Part shown: positions 40,438 through 50,600 of the stretch, piece after piece | Numbering within the stretch: the first letter of the stretch is position 1 | How the letters are laid out: every line of letters starts with the position of its first letter | Position numbers and translations under genes: made by a program | Notes under the pieces: model-generated | The model's database searches: none | What the model was told of the DNA's origin: nothing | The model's input: only the letters and a program-made list of their open reading frames with translations | Assembly: GCF_013362995.1 (NCBI RefSeq) | Contig: NZ_JABWDV010000344.1 | Location: forward strand, 1-64,000 | Length of the DNA stretch: 64,000 nt | Origin: Streptomyces sp. TRM64462 | GTDB taxonomy: Bacteria; Actinomycetota; Actinomycetes; Streptomycetales; Streptomycetaceae | Direction: 5' to 3'

Positions 40438-43400
40438 GTCCGCTGTGGCTCCCCCGCCGCCTCGTGCGCCCGCTGGTGCGGGAGGCGGGCGGGGTCGTCG
40501 GCGCGCAGGCGCACGGTGCCGTCCCACTCCCAGCGGGTGACCAGGACGGCCGCGACTCCGTCGACCCGCGAGAGCTGGGCGATGGCGACACCCGGCACCT
40601 GGGGGTAGCAGGCCCACTCGCGCTCACTCGTCATCACCACGTCCAGGTCGAAGGCGTGCAGCAGACCGAGGCATTTGGCGCGGGAGTCGTCGTCGACGCC
40701 GGCGAACGCCTCGTCGATGGTGACCAGGCGCGGTGCGTGGGGGTTCCCCGCGCTCGCGTAGTGCGACGAGGCGGCGGCGAACAGGGGTACGGACACCGCG
40801 AGGACACGCTCACCGCCCGACGCCGGTCCGGTGGCGGGAACCCAGCGGCCCTGCTGGTGGCGTTCGATGCCGAACTCGTGCCACGAGCGGTAGTCGAGGG
40901 CGGCGGTGAGGTGTTCGAGCCAGCTGCCGACCGCGTCGCCGCTGTGCTGCTCGGCGATCTGTGCCTGGAGGAACTCCCCGACAGCCGCCCGGTCTTCGGA
41001 AGTCCAGGCGTCCGCGGACTGGCGCAGGCGCTCCCGGGCCTGGGCCAGTCCCGCGGGGGCCTTGCGGGACGGCCGCCACACCAGGCGCAGCTTCATGCCG
41101 GTGGAGGTGGGCCGCTCCTCCAGCTCGTCGTTCATGGCTCGCACCCGCCGCTCCGCGGCGCCGATCAGCTCCTGGAGGGTGCCCGCGACCTCGGTGATGA
41201 GGTGGGTTTCGAGGATCTCCCGTTCGCGGGCGGACAGGATGCGCGTGAGTTCGCCGACCTCCACGGAGAGGGCTTCGGCGAGTTCCGGTACGGCTCGTTC
41301 CTTGCCCTGGTAGAGGATGTCGACGATCACGCCGTCCTCGACCATGCGGGCGGACGCGCTGTGGCCGTGCCGGGACAGGGCGTCCTGCAGGGTCTTCAGC
41401 TCTTCGCTGAGACGTCGCTGGACCCGTTCCCAGGCACCCTCCGAGTCGTCCGTGCCCGACAGTTCGGCCTCGATGGAGCGGGCGAGCGCGATGGCGGGTG
41501 TGGCCGCCCAGGGTTCGCCCCGGGCCGGTGGTACGGCGAGGCCGGGCAGGGCGACCTCGATGAGGCCGGTGGCCGAGAATCGCTGGAGGGCCGCGATCGC
41601 CTCGGCGCGGGCCGACGCGGCGTCGTGGAGGTCCTTCTCGAGCTGCTCGATCTTCCCTTCGGCGCGGTTGGCCCGCCCGTCCGCGTCCTTCCGTACCTCA
41701 CGGGCGCGGCGCTGGTCGGTGAGGCAGGCGCGCAGCGCTTCAGCGGTGTCGGCGAGGCGCCGCTCCAGTTCGGCGACGGCCGCGCCGACCGTGGAGCGCA
41801 GGGTGGCGTGGCGTTCCTCGGCCGCGGTCGCCTCCCGGGCCGCCTCCTCCGCGCGCGCCACGTGCTCCGCCGCCCTGTGTGCTGCCTGCTCCGCCTCGTC
41901 GCTTTCCTCGGTGACCTGGCGGGCCACCTCGTCGTGTTCGCGCAGGACCGGCCAGAGGGTGGCCAGGACGAGGGCGAGGTCGGCGAGTGCGGATCGTACG
42001 GCGGCGAGGTCCGCGCGGTCGGCGGGCAGCCCCAAGACAGCTGCTGCGGTGGCGAGTTCGGTCGTGGCGAGCTCGGCCCGCCCGGCTGCCTCGGCCATTC
42101 CGGCGGCCCGTTGGTCACGCCGGGTGCCGGCCCGGCGGGCGGTGTCGGCGGCCGCGGCGGCGTGGGCGTACGCCTGCCTGAGCGGTGTGTCGTCGGGTAC
42201 GTCGGCGAGTTCGGCGTCCAGTACGCGGCGGCGCTCGGCGACAGACCGTGCCTTGCCCGAGAGGTCGGACAACTCCTCGCGCAGCGCCGCGAGTTCCGTG
42301 CCGAGTGTGGCGATACGGGCCCTTCGGGCCTCCTTCCGGGCACCTTCTCCGACGTACTCGGCGGACGCCTTGCCCCACCGGCCGGTGAGCGCGCCGACGC
42401 GGAACCGCCCGTCGGGTGCCACCCAGGTACCCACCTCGCCGCGCTCGTGTTCGTGTTCGCCGAGTCCGATCGCCGCGAGCAGCCGTGCCACGGTCTCCTC
42501 TCCGACCGCCGCCGCCCCCGCGTCGCCGTGGTCCACCGCGGGGCGCAGGACGTCGTACAGCGACGGCGTGCCCGGGGGCAGCGCACTCCGCGGGGCGAGA
42601 AGCACGTCGTGCCCGGCGGCCGTGAGCGCGGTGCCGTCCGGGCGGACCCAGGCGTCCAGGAGGCCGGACGCCTCCAGCGCCGCCTCGAGACCGGCGCGTT
42701 CGTCGTCGGCGAGTCCGGTCCGGAAGTCGGTCAGCCGCCACAGTGGGGCGCCCGGTCCGTGTTCGCGTACCCCTGGTGTCCGGGTGTGCGGGGGCCGGGG
42801 ACCGCGCCGGCCGCCCGCTTGGAGTTCGGTCAACTCCTGCTCGGCGAGCCGTGCGCGCGCTTCACGGTCCGCCGTGCGGTGGGCGAGTTCCGCCGCGAGG
42901 CCCGCCAGGTGTGCGGAGGCGGTGCTGTGGGCCTGGGTGGCGTGCTCGCGGGCGGGGTACGGGCCGTCGAGGTGCCGCGTCCACTCCTGGAGTTCGTCGA
43001 GGAGGCCGACAGGATCCGGGTGGGTGAGCTCTCGGCACGTCTCGGCGTGTTCGCGTACGGCATCCAGGAGCGCCCGTCCGGCCTCGGCCGCCGACTGCTC
43101 CGCGCGCGTCTGCGCGTCGGCCGCGTCCGCCAGGTCCGACTCCGCCTCGTCGAGGCGCCGGGACGCCTCGTGGCGGGCTCCGGCCGCCTCGTCGGCCGCG
43201 TCCGCGAGCTGTTCCGTGTACGCGAGGGCACGCCGTGCCCGTTCCACCGCCGTCCCAACCGCGTCCTCGGTCAAGTCCTCGGGCAGCGCGACGCGCGCGT
43301 TCCCGGCGGCCTCACGTACGCGGACGAGGGTGGCGTCGGCCCGGCGTGCGCAGGCCGCGAGCCGGTTCTCGGCGGTGCTCAGCCGTTTCAGAGCCCGGTC

Positions 43401-44540
43401 GTGGAGCCGCTCGGCCTGGTCCCGGTCCGCTTCCGCGCGCCGCTGTGCGTGGGCCAGGTGGTCGGCGGTCGCGGCAGCCCGCTCCAGTTCGTGGGCGCTG
43501 CGCATCTCGGGCCCTTCGCGCAGAGCGGCGTCCTGGGCCCGCAGCCGGGTCTCGGCCTCCGCGAGATCGGCGATCTGCGTCTCTGCGGCCGCCCGCTCGG
43601 CCTCGGCCCGCTCCTTGAGCGACTGCGCCTCGGAGAGCTCCCGCTGAAGGTGCTCGTAGCGGGAGTGTTCGGTGCGCGGGAGGCGGGCGCGGCGGCGGGC
43701 GGCGATGCGGGCGTAGCGGCGGTAGTGGTCCAGGAACGCCACCGAGGCGCGCTCGGCCTCGGCGGCGGCACGCAGTTCCTCCTTCTCCTCGTCCAGGGAG
43801 CGAAACGCCTCGGCGGCGTCGGCGATCACCGCCTGGTCCATGGGCGACAGGGCCTCGGTGAGGGCACGGGAGAGGGCGGCCTCGTTGGGGCGCTTGGAGA
43901 GCTGGGGCTGGCGGAGCTGGATGAGCAGGTCGACGAGGGCCGCGTACCGCTGCTCGCCAAGGCCGAAGAGTGCCTCGTCGACGGCTCGCCGGTACGCCTT
44001 GGCCTGGTCGTACACCATGCCGTGTCCTGCGACGGCCTCGGCGAGCCGGTCGCGGGACAGGGCGGTGCCGGTGGCGTCGAGGAGGCTGAGGTCGCGGCCG
44101 ACGCGCTGGTCGGTGACCGCGTACCAGTGGCGTGCGATGCCGCGTCCGGAGACCGCCTTCAGTCCGCAGGCGAGCGTACGGAAGTGTTCCTCGCCGGTCG
44201 TCTCGTCCCGCCGGCCGAACTCGATCCAGGTGTAGCCGAGCCGTTCGGGGTGCGGGTGCTCGCCGCCGAGGAGCAGGTTCCACTCCATGCGCTTGCCCGG
44301 GTCGCCGTCGGGTTCGACGCGGCGCGGGGTGAGGTCGCCGTCGAGGAGGAAGGGCAGCGTCAGGGCGAGGACCTTGGACTTGCCGGTGCCGTTGTTGCCG
44401 CGCAGCAGCAGCCGGCCGTCGCGGAAGTGGAACTCCTCCACGTCGTAGTGGAAGAGGTCGACGAGCCCGATGCGCAGCGGCTGCCAACGGGAGCGTGCGG
44501 GGACGGCGAGGGACGCGTGGGGCACGGGGTGGGCGGTCAA
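40434..44540 (-). CDS. jetC: Wadjet SMC-like ATPase JetC (SbcC/TIGR02680-type)
   Basis: A 1368-residue SMC/Rad50-like protein. Walker A GNNGTGKS lies at residues 48-55 (Lys54) after LFHYDVEEFHFRDGRLLLRG. Long Ala/Glu/Arg coiled-coil arms (~residues 240-560 and ~740-1000) flank a hinge-like globular middle (~570-720, GAPLWRLTDFRTGL). The ABC signature PASGGERVLAVS and Walker B LVTIDEAFAGVDDD (Asp1276-Glu1277) are near the C-terminus. It is the DNA-translocating motor of the complex, predicted to extrude loops and test for small circles. It starts three bases after the jetB stop. A 1,907-codon antisense frame across it is a GC artefact. Confidence 0.92.
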   Translation of the reverse strand: MTAHPVPHASLAVPARSRWQPLRIGLVDLFHYDVEEFHFRDGRLLLRGNNGTGKSKVLALTLPFLLDGDLTPRRVEPDGDPGKRMEWNLLLGGEHPHPERLGYTWIEFGRRDETTGEEHFRTLACGLKAVSGRGIARHWYAVTDQRVGRDLSLLDATGTALSRDRLAEAVAGHGMVYDQAKAYRRAVDEALFGLGEQRYAALVDLLIQLRQPQLSKRPNEAALSRALTEALSPMDQAVIADAAEAFRSLDEEKEELRAAAEAERASVAFLDHYRRYARIAARRRARLPRTEHSRYEHLQRELSEAQSLKERAEAERAAAETQIADLAEAETRLRAQDAALREGPEMRSAHELERAAATADHLAHAQRRAEADRDQAERLHDRALKRLSTAENRLAACARRADATLVRVREAAGNARVALPEDLTEDAVGTAVERARRALAYTEQLADAADEAAGARHEASRRLDEAESDLADAADAQTRAEQSAAEAGRALLDAVREHAETCRELTHPDPVGLLDELQEWTRHLDGPYPAREHATQAHSTASAHLAGLAAELAHRTADREARARLAEQELTELQAGGRRGPRPPHTRTPGVREHGPGAPLWRLTDFRTGLADDERAGLEAALEASGLLDAWVRPDGTALTAAGHDVLLAPRSALPPGTPSLYDVLRPAVDHGDAGAAAVGEETVARLLAAIGLGEHEHERGEVGTWVAPDGRFRVGALTGRWGKASAEYVGEGARKEARRARIATLGTELAALREELSDLSGKARSVAERRRVLDAELADVPDDTPLRQAYAHAAAAADTARRAGTRRDQRAAGMAEAAGRAELATTELATAAAVLGLPADRADLAAVRSALADLALVLATLWPVLREHDEVARQVTEESDEAEQAAHRAAEHVARAEEAAREATAAEERHATLRSTVGAAVAELERRLADTAEALRACLTDQRRAREVRKDADGRANRAEGKIEQLEKDLHDAASARAEAIAALQRFSATGLIEVALPGLAVPPARGEPWAATPAIALARSIEAELSGTDDSEGAWERVQRRLSEELKTLQDALSRHGHSASARMVEDGVIVDILYQGKERAVPELAEALSVEVGELTRILSAREREILETHLITEVAGTLQELIGAAERRVRAMNDELEERPTSTGMKLRLVWRPSRKAPAGLAQARERLRQSADAWTSEDRAAVGEFLQAQIAEQHSGDAVGSWLEHLTAALDYRSWHEFGIERHQQGRWVPATGPASGGERVLAVSVPLFAAASSHYASAGNPHAPRLVTIDEAFAGVDDDSRAKCLGLLHAFDLDVVMTSEREWACYPQVPGVAIAQLSRVDGVAAVLVTRWEWDGTVRLRADDPARLPHQRAHEAAGEPQRT

Positions 44541-44543
44541 CGC

Positions 44544-45803
44544 TTACTTCGCCTTTCGCTGCCGGGTCGGCTGACGGGGTACGCGCCGAGCATGTGCGGA
44601 CCTGGGTGTGCCCGCTTCGAGGACGACCGTCGCCCCGACGGCGTAGCGGGCCAGGGCGGGGCGTGCCTCCGCCTTGTCCCCGGTCCGGGTGATGAGGGAG
44701 AGGGCGGTGAGCTTGTGGAGTGCCTGCTCCACGAGTTCGCCTTCCGCGCCGGGCTCCTTGGCGGACTTGGCCCAGTAGGAGCCGTGCTCGGCGGCGAGGT
44801 CGCGGACCTTCCGCCTGAGGTCCTCGGTGGTGACGGGCCCGGTCGCCGCCGCGAGGTGCTCGGCGAGGAGCAGGGTGACGTGGCCATGCGTGCCCTGTTC
44901 GGGCATGCGGACGTCGGTGAGGTCGTCGTCGGGGTCGACCATCGCGATGCCCTCGGCCCGAACCTCGGGGACGAGGCCGGTCAGTTCGGTGATGCGCGCG
45001 GTGATGAAGCCGCGCTGCCGGGTGAGGTAGGCGAGTTCGGCGTCGGTCAGTTCGTCGTAGTAGAGCACCGGGTCGTCGAGCAGGCGGCTCGTGAGGGATC
45101 GGCGCATGGCGCGGAAGCGCAGGTCGTCGCTGTCGAGCGCGGTGTCGGATACGAGTTCCGCGACGCGTTCCTCGAAGGTGCCGGCCCGTACGGTGGACGG
45201 GCCGCGGCGGGGTGCGAGCAGTCCGGCCAGCACGCGCCGCTCGACGTCGTACAGGACGTCGCCCGCCCCGTTGACGTACGCCTCCTCGTCCCCCGCGACC
45301 CGGCGCAGCACGCCGAGCCGGAGCAGGAGCCGGACGACGGCGGCGAGGTCGAGCCGTTCGTCGCGCCGGTCCAGGGTGAAGGCGATGCCGGTGGCGGCGA
45401 GCTGGGGATCGGCTGCTTCGAGGACCACCTGGTCGGCGAGGCGGCCGAGCGCGACTTGTGCCTCGCCTCGTTCGAGGACGGCGAGGGCGAGGCAGAGCAG
45501 GACGTAGCGGCGGCGCGTGAAGGGGGCGGCGGCGCGGCTCGCCTCGCGGGCGGGGTGGGTGGAGTCGGTGAGGGTGCCGGGGATCTTACGCAGCCGAGCC
45601 GCCTCGGCGTCGACGCGCAGGGCCCAGCCGGTGTTGCGCTCGAACCATTCGCGCAGCTCGGAGGCGTGGCGGCGGACGAGGCGGAACGCGTCGGCGTGCG
45701 GGCCGCGGGCGAGCAGCAGGGGCTCCTTGAGCAGGGCGCGGGCGGCCTTGCGCAGGTCGGCGGCGCGCTGTCCGTCCAGGACCTCGGCCAGAGGCGTGCT
45801 CAT
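44544..45803 (-). CDS. jetB: Wadjet JetB-like protein (DUF2398, TIGR02678-type)
   Basis: A 419-residue, mostly helical protein with predicted winged-helix segments (YVLLCLALAVLERGEAQVALGRLADQV; EHLAAATGPVTTEDLRRKVRDLAAEHGSYW). Conserved-looking blocks are RKIPGTLTD, FTRRRYVLLCLAL, DPVLYYDELTDAELAYL and QRGFITARI, characteristic of the TIGR02678 family. In Wadjet it is a kite-like (MukE-equivalent) subunit joining JetA to JetC. The ATGA overlap with jetA shows translational coupling. Confidence 0.85.
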   Translation of the reverse strand: MSTPLAEVLDGQRAADLRKAARALLKEPLLLARGPHADAFRLVRRHASELREWFERNTGWALRVDAEAARLRKIPGTLTDSTHPAREASRAAAPFTRRRYVLLCLALAVLERGEAQVALGRLADQVVLEAADPQLAATGIAFTLDRRDERLDLAAVVRLLLRLGVLRRVAGDEEAYVNGAGDVLYDVERRVLAGLLAPRRGPSTVRAGTFEERVAELVSDTALDSDDLRFRAMRRSLTSRLLDDPVLYYDELTDAELAYLTRQRGFITARITELTGLVPEVRAEGIAMVDPDDDLTDVRMPEQGTHGHVTLLLAEHLAAATGPVTTEDLRRKVRDLAAEHGSYWAKSAKEPGAEGELVEQALHKLTALSLITRTGDKAEARPALARYAVGATVVLEAGTPRSAHARRVPRQPTRQRKAK

Positions 45804-47353
45804 CGTGCGGTGTCCCCCTCGGTCAGGTCGATGATCTCGACGGTGTGGTCGGGGCCGCGGAAGGTGCCGCCGGGGGTGGCGATCTCAGCGGTGGTGCCGT
45901 CGTCGAGGGCCGTGAGACGGATTTCCATGGAGCCGTCGTTGCTGGTCGTGGTGGTGTGGGTGGTCCCTGGCCGCCAGGTGGCGAGCGCGTCGCCGAGGAG
46001 CTGGAGGAAGAGCCGGAAGGCCACGGGGTCCAGTGCGCCCAGCTCCGACAGCCGGGTGCTGCCGCCGGTGGCGAGCCGGGCGCGGGCGGCAGCGGTCTCG
46101 GCGGCCTGCCTGGCGGCGATCTCCGCGAGGTGGCGGCGCGCCGCGGTGCGGTCTTCGACCTTGCGGGGCTTGCCACGCCGCTCGTAACTGCCGGTGCGCC
46201 GCAGCTGGGGGCTGATGCGCAGCGGCTCGGCCCCGGCCCACGGGGTGGCCGCCGGTACGGGGTGAGCCGCGCGTGCCGCGAGCGTGTCGGCGTCCACGGT
46301 GAGATGGCGGGTGGAGTGCAGGCCGAAGGCGGCGCGCCACAGCCGGTGCCGGGCGTCGTCGTCGGTGGCCTCGGCGAACCAGAGGGCGAGGGTGCGGAAG
46401 TCGGCGGAGCGGTCGGAGCGGCCTGCACGCCGCTCGTTCAGGGCCCGTACGACCGCCAGGAGCTGCGGGATGGCGCCCAGGGCGCGGCCGCGCAGGAGCC
46501 GGGCCTGCGACTCGCGGCCGTCACGGCTGAGGAACCAGGCGGAGAGCCCCGCCCAGCGCGCGGTCCACCGTTCGCACGCCTCCTGCTCGGCGTGGAGCGC
46601 TTCCTCTGGCGCGGCGTCGGCAGCCTCCCGTAGGGCCGCGGTGCGCAGCAGCCACTCGATGCGGGGCTCCAGCTCCAGGATCAGCTGGGCGATGCGGCCG
46701 CCAAGGGTGATCAGGTCCTGGATGAACCGCTCCAGGTACTGGATGAGCCGGTCCTTGTACGCGAGGAACGCCTCCTCCTCGACGCCGTGCAGGTCGATGG
46801 TGCGCTGCAGGGAGCCCATGAAGGCTCGGGCGTTGTCGGCGAGGGCCGTGAACCGGCTGGTGAGCGCGTCGAGCGCGAGGTAGGTCTTGGCCGGGTCGGG
46901 GGTCTCCTCCGCGCTGAGGACGAGCAGGGCCCGCAGCTGGGTGACGATGTCGTGCAGCGCCACGGCCTGGAGCGCTCCACGTCGTCCGAGCGCCTCGTCG
47001 AAGGCGGCCAGCCCTTCCTCGGCCGCCTCTCCGGCGCGGGTGAGCTGGTAGACGAAGCGCCTGCGGTAGAAGTCCTCGACAGCCGTCACGCGCGCGGTGT
47101 CCGGGTCGGCGCGCAGATTGCCCCACTCGACGAGACTGTCGAGTGCTTTGGCGACCGCTTCGAGTCCGGGGGGACGTTCGCCGGCGGGGAGTGCGGTGTG
47201 CACCTCTTCGGGGCGCAGGTGGACCGCGAAGCGCTCCTTCGCCACGACGAACACCCGCATCACGTTCCGGTAGAGGGCCGCGTTGGGTGCGGTGAGGTGC
47301 GCGAAGGGCGCGTATGCGCCCGGTTCCTGTGTGGGGTGGGGCGTCGGAGTCAT
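45800..47353 (-). CDS. jetA: Wadjet JetA-like protein (DUF2397, TIGR02677-type)
   Basis: 517 residues from the ATG at 47353. An N-terminal winged-helix region (FAHLTAPNAALYRNVMRVF) is followed by a long helical middle (LYRRRF-like FYRRRFVYQLTRAGEAAE, LIQYLERFIQDLITLG) and a C-terminal Arg/Ala-rich helix plus a small beta end. The family is recognised as the kleisin-like (MukF-equivalent) subunit of Wadjet. The ribosome binding site is weak (GGGCGGG). First gene of the jetABCD operon, divergent from pglW across 274 bases. Confidence 0.83.
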   Translation of the reverse strand: MTPTPHPTQEPGAYAPFAHLTAPNAALYRNVMRVFVVAKERFAVHLRPEEVHTALPAGERPPGLEAVAKALDSLVEWGNLRADPDTARVTAVEDFYRRRFVYQLTRAGEAAEEGLAAFDEALGRRGALQAVALHDIVTQLRALLVLSAEETPDPAKTYLALDALTSRFTALADNARAFMGSLQRTIDLHGVEEEAFLAYKDRLIQYLERFIQDLITLGGRIAQLILELEPRIEWLLRTAALREAADAAPEEALHAEQEACERWTARWAGLSAWFLSRDGRESQARLLRGRALGAIPQLLAVVRALNERRAGRSDRSADFRTLALWFAEATDDDARHRLWRAAFGLHSTRHLTVDADTLAARAAHPVPAATPWAGAEPLRISPQLRRTGSYERRGKPRKVEDRTAARRHLAEIAARQAAETAAARARLATGGSTRLSELGALDPVAFRLFLQLLGDALATWRPGTTHTTTTSNDGSMEIRLTALDDGTTAEIATPGGTFRGPDHTVEIIDLTEGDTAR

Positions 47354-47627
47354 GACCCGCCCATTCTGTCTGATGAAACCCCGGGCCGGACGGCCTATGC
47401 CGCGATTCACGGGCCACGCTTGACAGGGCCGTCCCGGCGCCGAGCCTGCCGGGACACGGACGCGGCCGGGGGCCCGGTAAGGGGGCGCGTGCCGTTGCTC
47501 ACGCGGCCCGCTCCCGCTTCGCAAGCCACCGTCCGTCCACGCGTCACCCGATACGATGCGAGGTGCGGAAGAGCACCCGCGAGCAACCACAGAACACCGA
47601 AAATCACCACAAAGAGGGAAGTCACAC
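47354..47627. promoter_or_regulatory. Divergent promoter region between jetA and pglW
   Basis: 274 bases that must hold the promoters of both defence operons. Visible are an inverted repeat GTCCCGGC-9 bases-GCCGGGAC at 47431-47455, a TTGACA hexamer at 47420-47425 (plus strand) without a well-spaced -10, and TACGAT at 47552-47557 (plus strand), 70 bases before the pglW ATG. The pglW start is preceded by GAGGGAAG. Confidence 0.45.
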
Positions 47628-50600
47628 ATGCGGGACGGCCGGTGGGTCACGGTCACCGAATCCGAGTTTCCGCATGAGCAGAGCGGCCTCGACGCCATCC
47701 GCGCCCGACTCCGGGACAACGATCCGTGGCGGGCGTGGTCGAACTTCACCTTCACCGCCGGCACCGGCCACGTCCGCGAGGTCGACCTTCTGGTGATCGC
47801 CCCCGGCGGGGTCCATCTGATCGAGCTGAAGGACTGGCACGGCACCGTCGAGTCGCGTAACGGCACGTGGCTGCAGACACTGCCCGGCCCCGGCGGCCGG
47901 CAGCGCCTCCACAGCAACGCGCTCCACCTGGCCAGCCGCAAGGCCAAGGAGCTGGCCTCGCTCCTGAAGGACCAGGGGGAGCAGGTCTGGGTGTCCGAGG
48001 CGGTCTGTTTCACCGACCGCTCCCTGCGGAACCGGCTGCCCGCCCACGACCAGCACGGTATCCACACCCTGGACGAGCTCATCCAGATGCTGGAGGAGCC
48101 CCCGCGCGAGGAGCGGCACCGCATCGACGGCCCGCGCTCCCGCCGTATCGCCGCGGCCCTGAAGAGCATCGGGATCGCTCCCAGTGACGCGGAACACAAG
48201 GTCGGCCCCTATCTGCTGGAGCGGAAGTCCTTCGACTCCGGCCCCACCTGGGCCGATTATCTGGGCCACCACCCCGAGCTGCCCGAAACCGCCCGCATCC
48301 GCGTCTATCTGCGCGAGCGCGGCTCCCATGCCGCGCAGCGCGCCTCGGTCGAGCGCGCCGCCCGGCGCGAGGCGGCGGTCCTGCGCGCGTTCCGGCACCC
48401 GGGCGCGGTGCAGCTGAAGCAGTACGACCCGACCGGCCACTCCGCCGGCCCGGCTCTGATCTTCGACTACGACCCGCGGACCCTGCGGCTGGACGAGTAT
48501 CTGATCCAGTACGGCGACCAGCTCGACGTCCTCTCCCGGATGGCGCTGGTGCGCCAGCTGGCGGAGACGATGCGCTCCGCGCACGGCCACCGGCTCTTCC
48601 ACCGCACGCTGTCGGCCCGCGCGATTCATGTCACGCCGGGCGGCCGGGACCGGAGCGAGGCCGGCTGGCTGACCCCACACCTGCAGATCTCGGACTGGCA
48701 GATCGCCGTACAGCGCGGCGCCGTCCGGGCAGGCGGGCCGGGCACGGATGCAGAGCGCCTCGCTCCCACCACCTTCTCCCAGGCAGGCGCGCACATCTCG
48801 GAGGGGGCCGACCCTTATCTCGCGCCGGAGCTGACCGCCCCGAAGGCGGACCCGGTGGCGCTCGACGTGTACGGCCTGGGTGTCCTGACGTACCTGCTGA
48901 CCACCGGCAAGGCCCCGGCCGCCAGCCAGGCGGAGCTGATGGCCCGCTACGAGGCGGGGGAGGGACTGCGCCCCAGCGCGGTCGTGGACGGCCTGTCGGA
49001 GTACATCGACGAGCTGGTCCAGGCCGCCACCGCCTACCGGGTCCGCCACCGCCTGACCTCGGTGGACGAGTTCCTGGACATGCTGGAGATCGTCGAGGAC
49101 ACCCTGACGGAACCTGCGTCGCAGCCCGCCGAGGCGGCGCCGCAGCAGGCTCCTGCCGCCGTGGCAGTTGCTGAGCAGCTGGAGGAGAAGGACCCCCTGG
49201 AGGCGGTCGCGGGCGATGTGCTGGCCGGGCGCTGGGAGGTCCAGCGCCGCCTCGGCACGGGCTCGACCAGCCGCGCCTTCCTGGTCCGCGACGTGTCCAC
49301 CAGTCCGGACACGCCCTTCGCCAAATCCCTGGCCGTCCTCAAGGTCGCCGTCTCCGAGCGCAGCAACGATGTCCTGGTCCGCGAGGCCGCGGTGATGAGC
49401 CAGTTGCGCCCGCACTCCGGGATCATCCGGCTGGTCGAACCCGAGCCGCAGAAGATCGGCCGCCGCACCGTACTGGTCACGGAGTACGTCGGCGACGAGC
49501 GCGACCCCGGGGCCGCAGCCCCAGGAGCCACCAGGAACCGCCGCCGCGAGGAGACGGTCGCCCGGCTGCTGCGCGAGTTCGGGCGCCTGTCGGTGGATCA
49601 GCTGGAGGCGTACGGCGACTATCTCTTCGGCGCGGTGGACTTCCTGGAGGGCGAGGGCGTCTGGCACCGCGACATCAAGCCGGACAACATCGCCATCCGC
49701 GTCCGCCGCAACCGCACCCGCGAACTGGTGCTGATCGACTTCTCCCTCGCCGGCTACCCGGTGCAGGAGACCGAGGCGGGCACGGAGGGCTACCTCGACC
49801 CGTTCATCGGCAGCCTCACGGAGCGGTCGGTGTACGACGCGCACGCGGAGCGGTACGCGGTCGCGGTCACCCTGCACGAAATGGCCTCGCGCGAGCTGCC
49901 GGTGTGGGGCGGCGGCCGGGTGACTGCCCGCCAGACGGACCCGAAGGAGGAGCCGTACCCGACGATCGCCGCCGACGCGTTCGACCCGGCGGTGCGGGAC
50001 GGGCTGGTCGAGTTCTTCCGCACGGCCCTGCACCGGGACGCCTCCCAGCGCTTCCCGGAGCTGAAGCCGATGCGCGACGCCTGGAAGCGGATCTTCCTTG
50101 CGCTGGACGAGGCCAGGCCGTCGACGAAGTCGAGGCGGTCGTCGGCGCGGGGCGCGGAGCGTGCTGTCGAGGCCCCGGCCGGCGGTCGGAAGGGCCCGGC
50201 CGCCATCGCCGACGCCGAGGAGGAGACCGCCGAGCAGGCACGCGACGAGGTCGCCGCCACGGTGGACCGGGACACCTCGCTCTCTGCCGCGGGTCTGAGC
50301 CCGGCAGCCGAGTCCTTCGTCTTCGGGCTGGGGGTCGAGACGGTCGGCCAGCTGCTCGACTACAGCCAGAAGACCCTGGTGAACGCGCCGGGCCTGGGCC
50401 CGAAGACCCGTAACGAAGTCCTGGCCCGGATCAAGCAGTGGCGCCGGCTGCTCGCGGAGCAGCCCCCGGCCCCGCTCACCCCGGAGGGCCGCAAGGCCGC
50501 GAAGGAGGAACTGACGGCCGCCGAGGCCACGGTCGCGGTGTCACTGGCGGCGGGCGGCGCGGCTCAGGAACTGCGGGAACGGGCGCTGCGGACCGTCAGC

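Noticed and set aside
40464-46187. A 1,907-codon open frame on the plus strand
   Set aside because: It is fully antisense to jetA-D, whose frames have clear SMC and Wadjet features; high GC makes stop codons rare on the opposite strand, and the translation is low-complexity Gly/Val/Arg.
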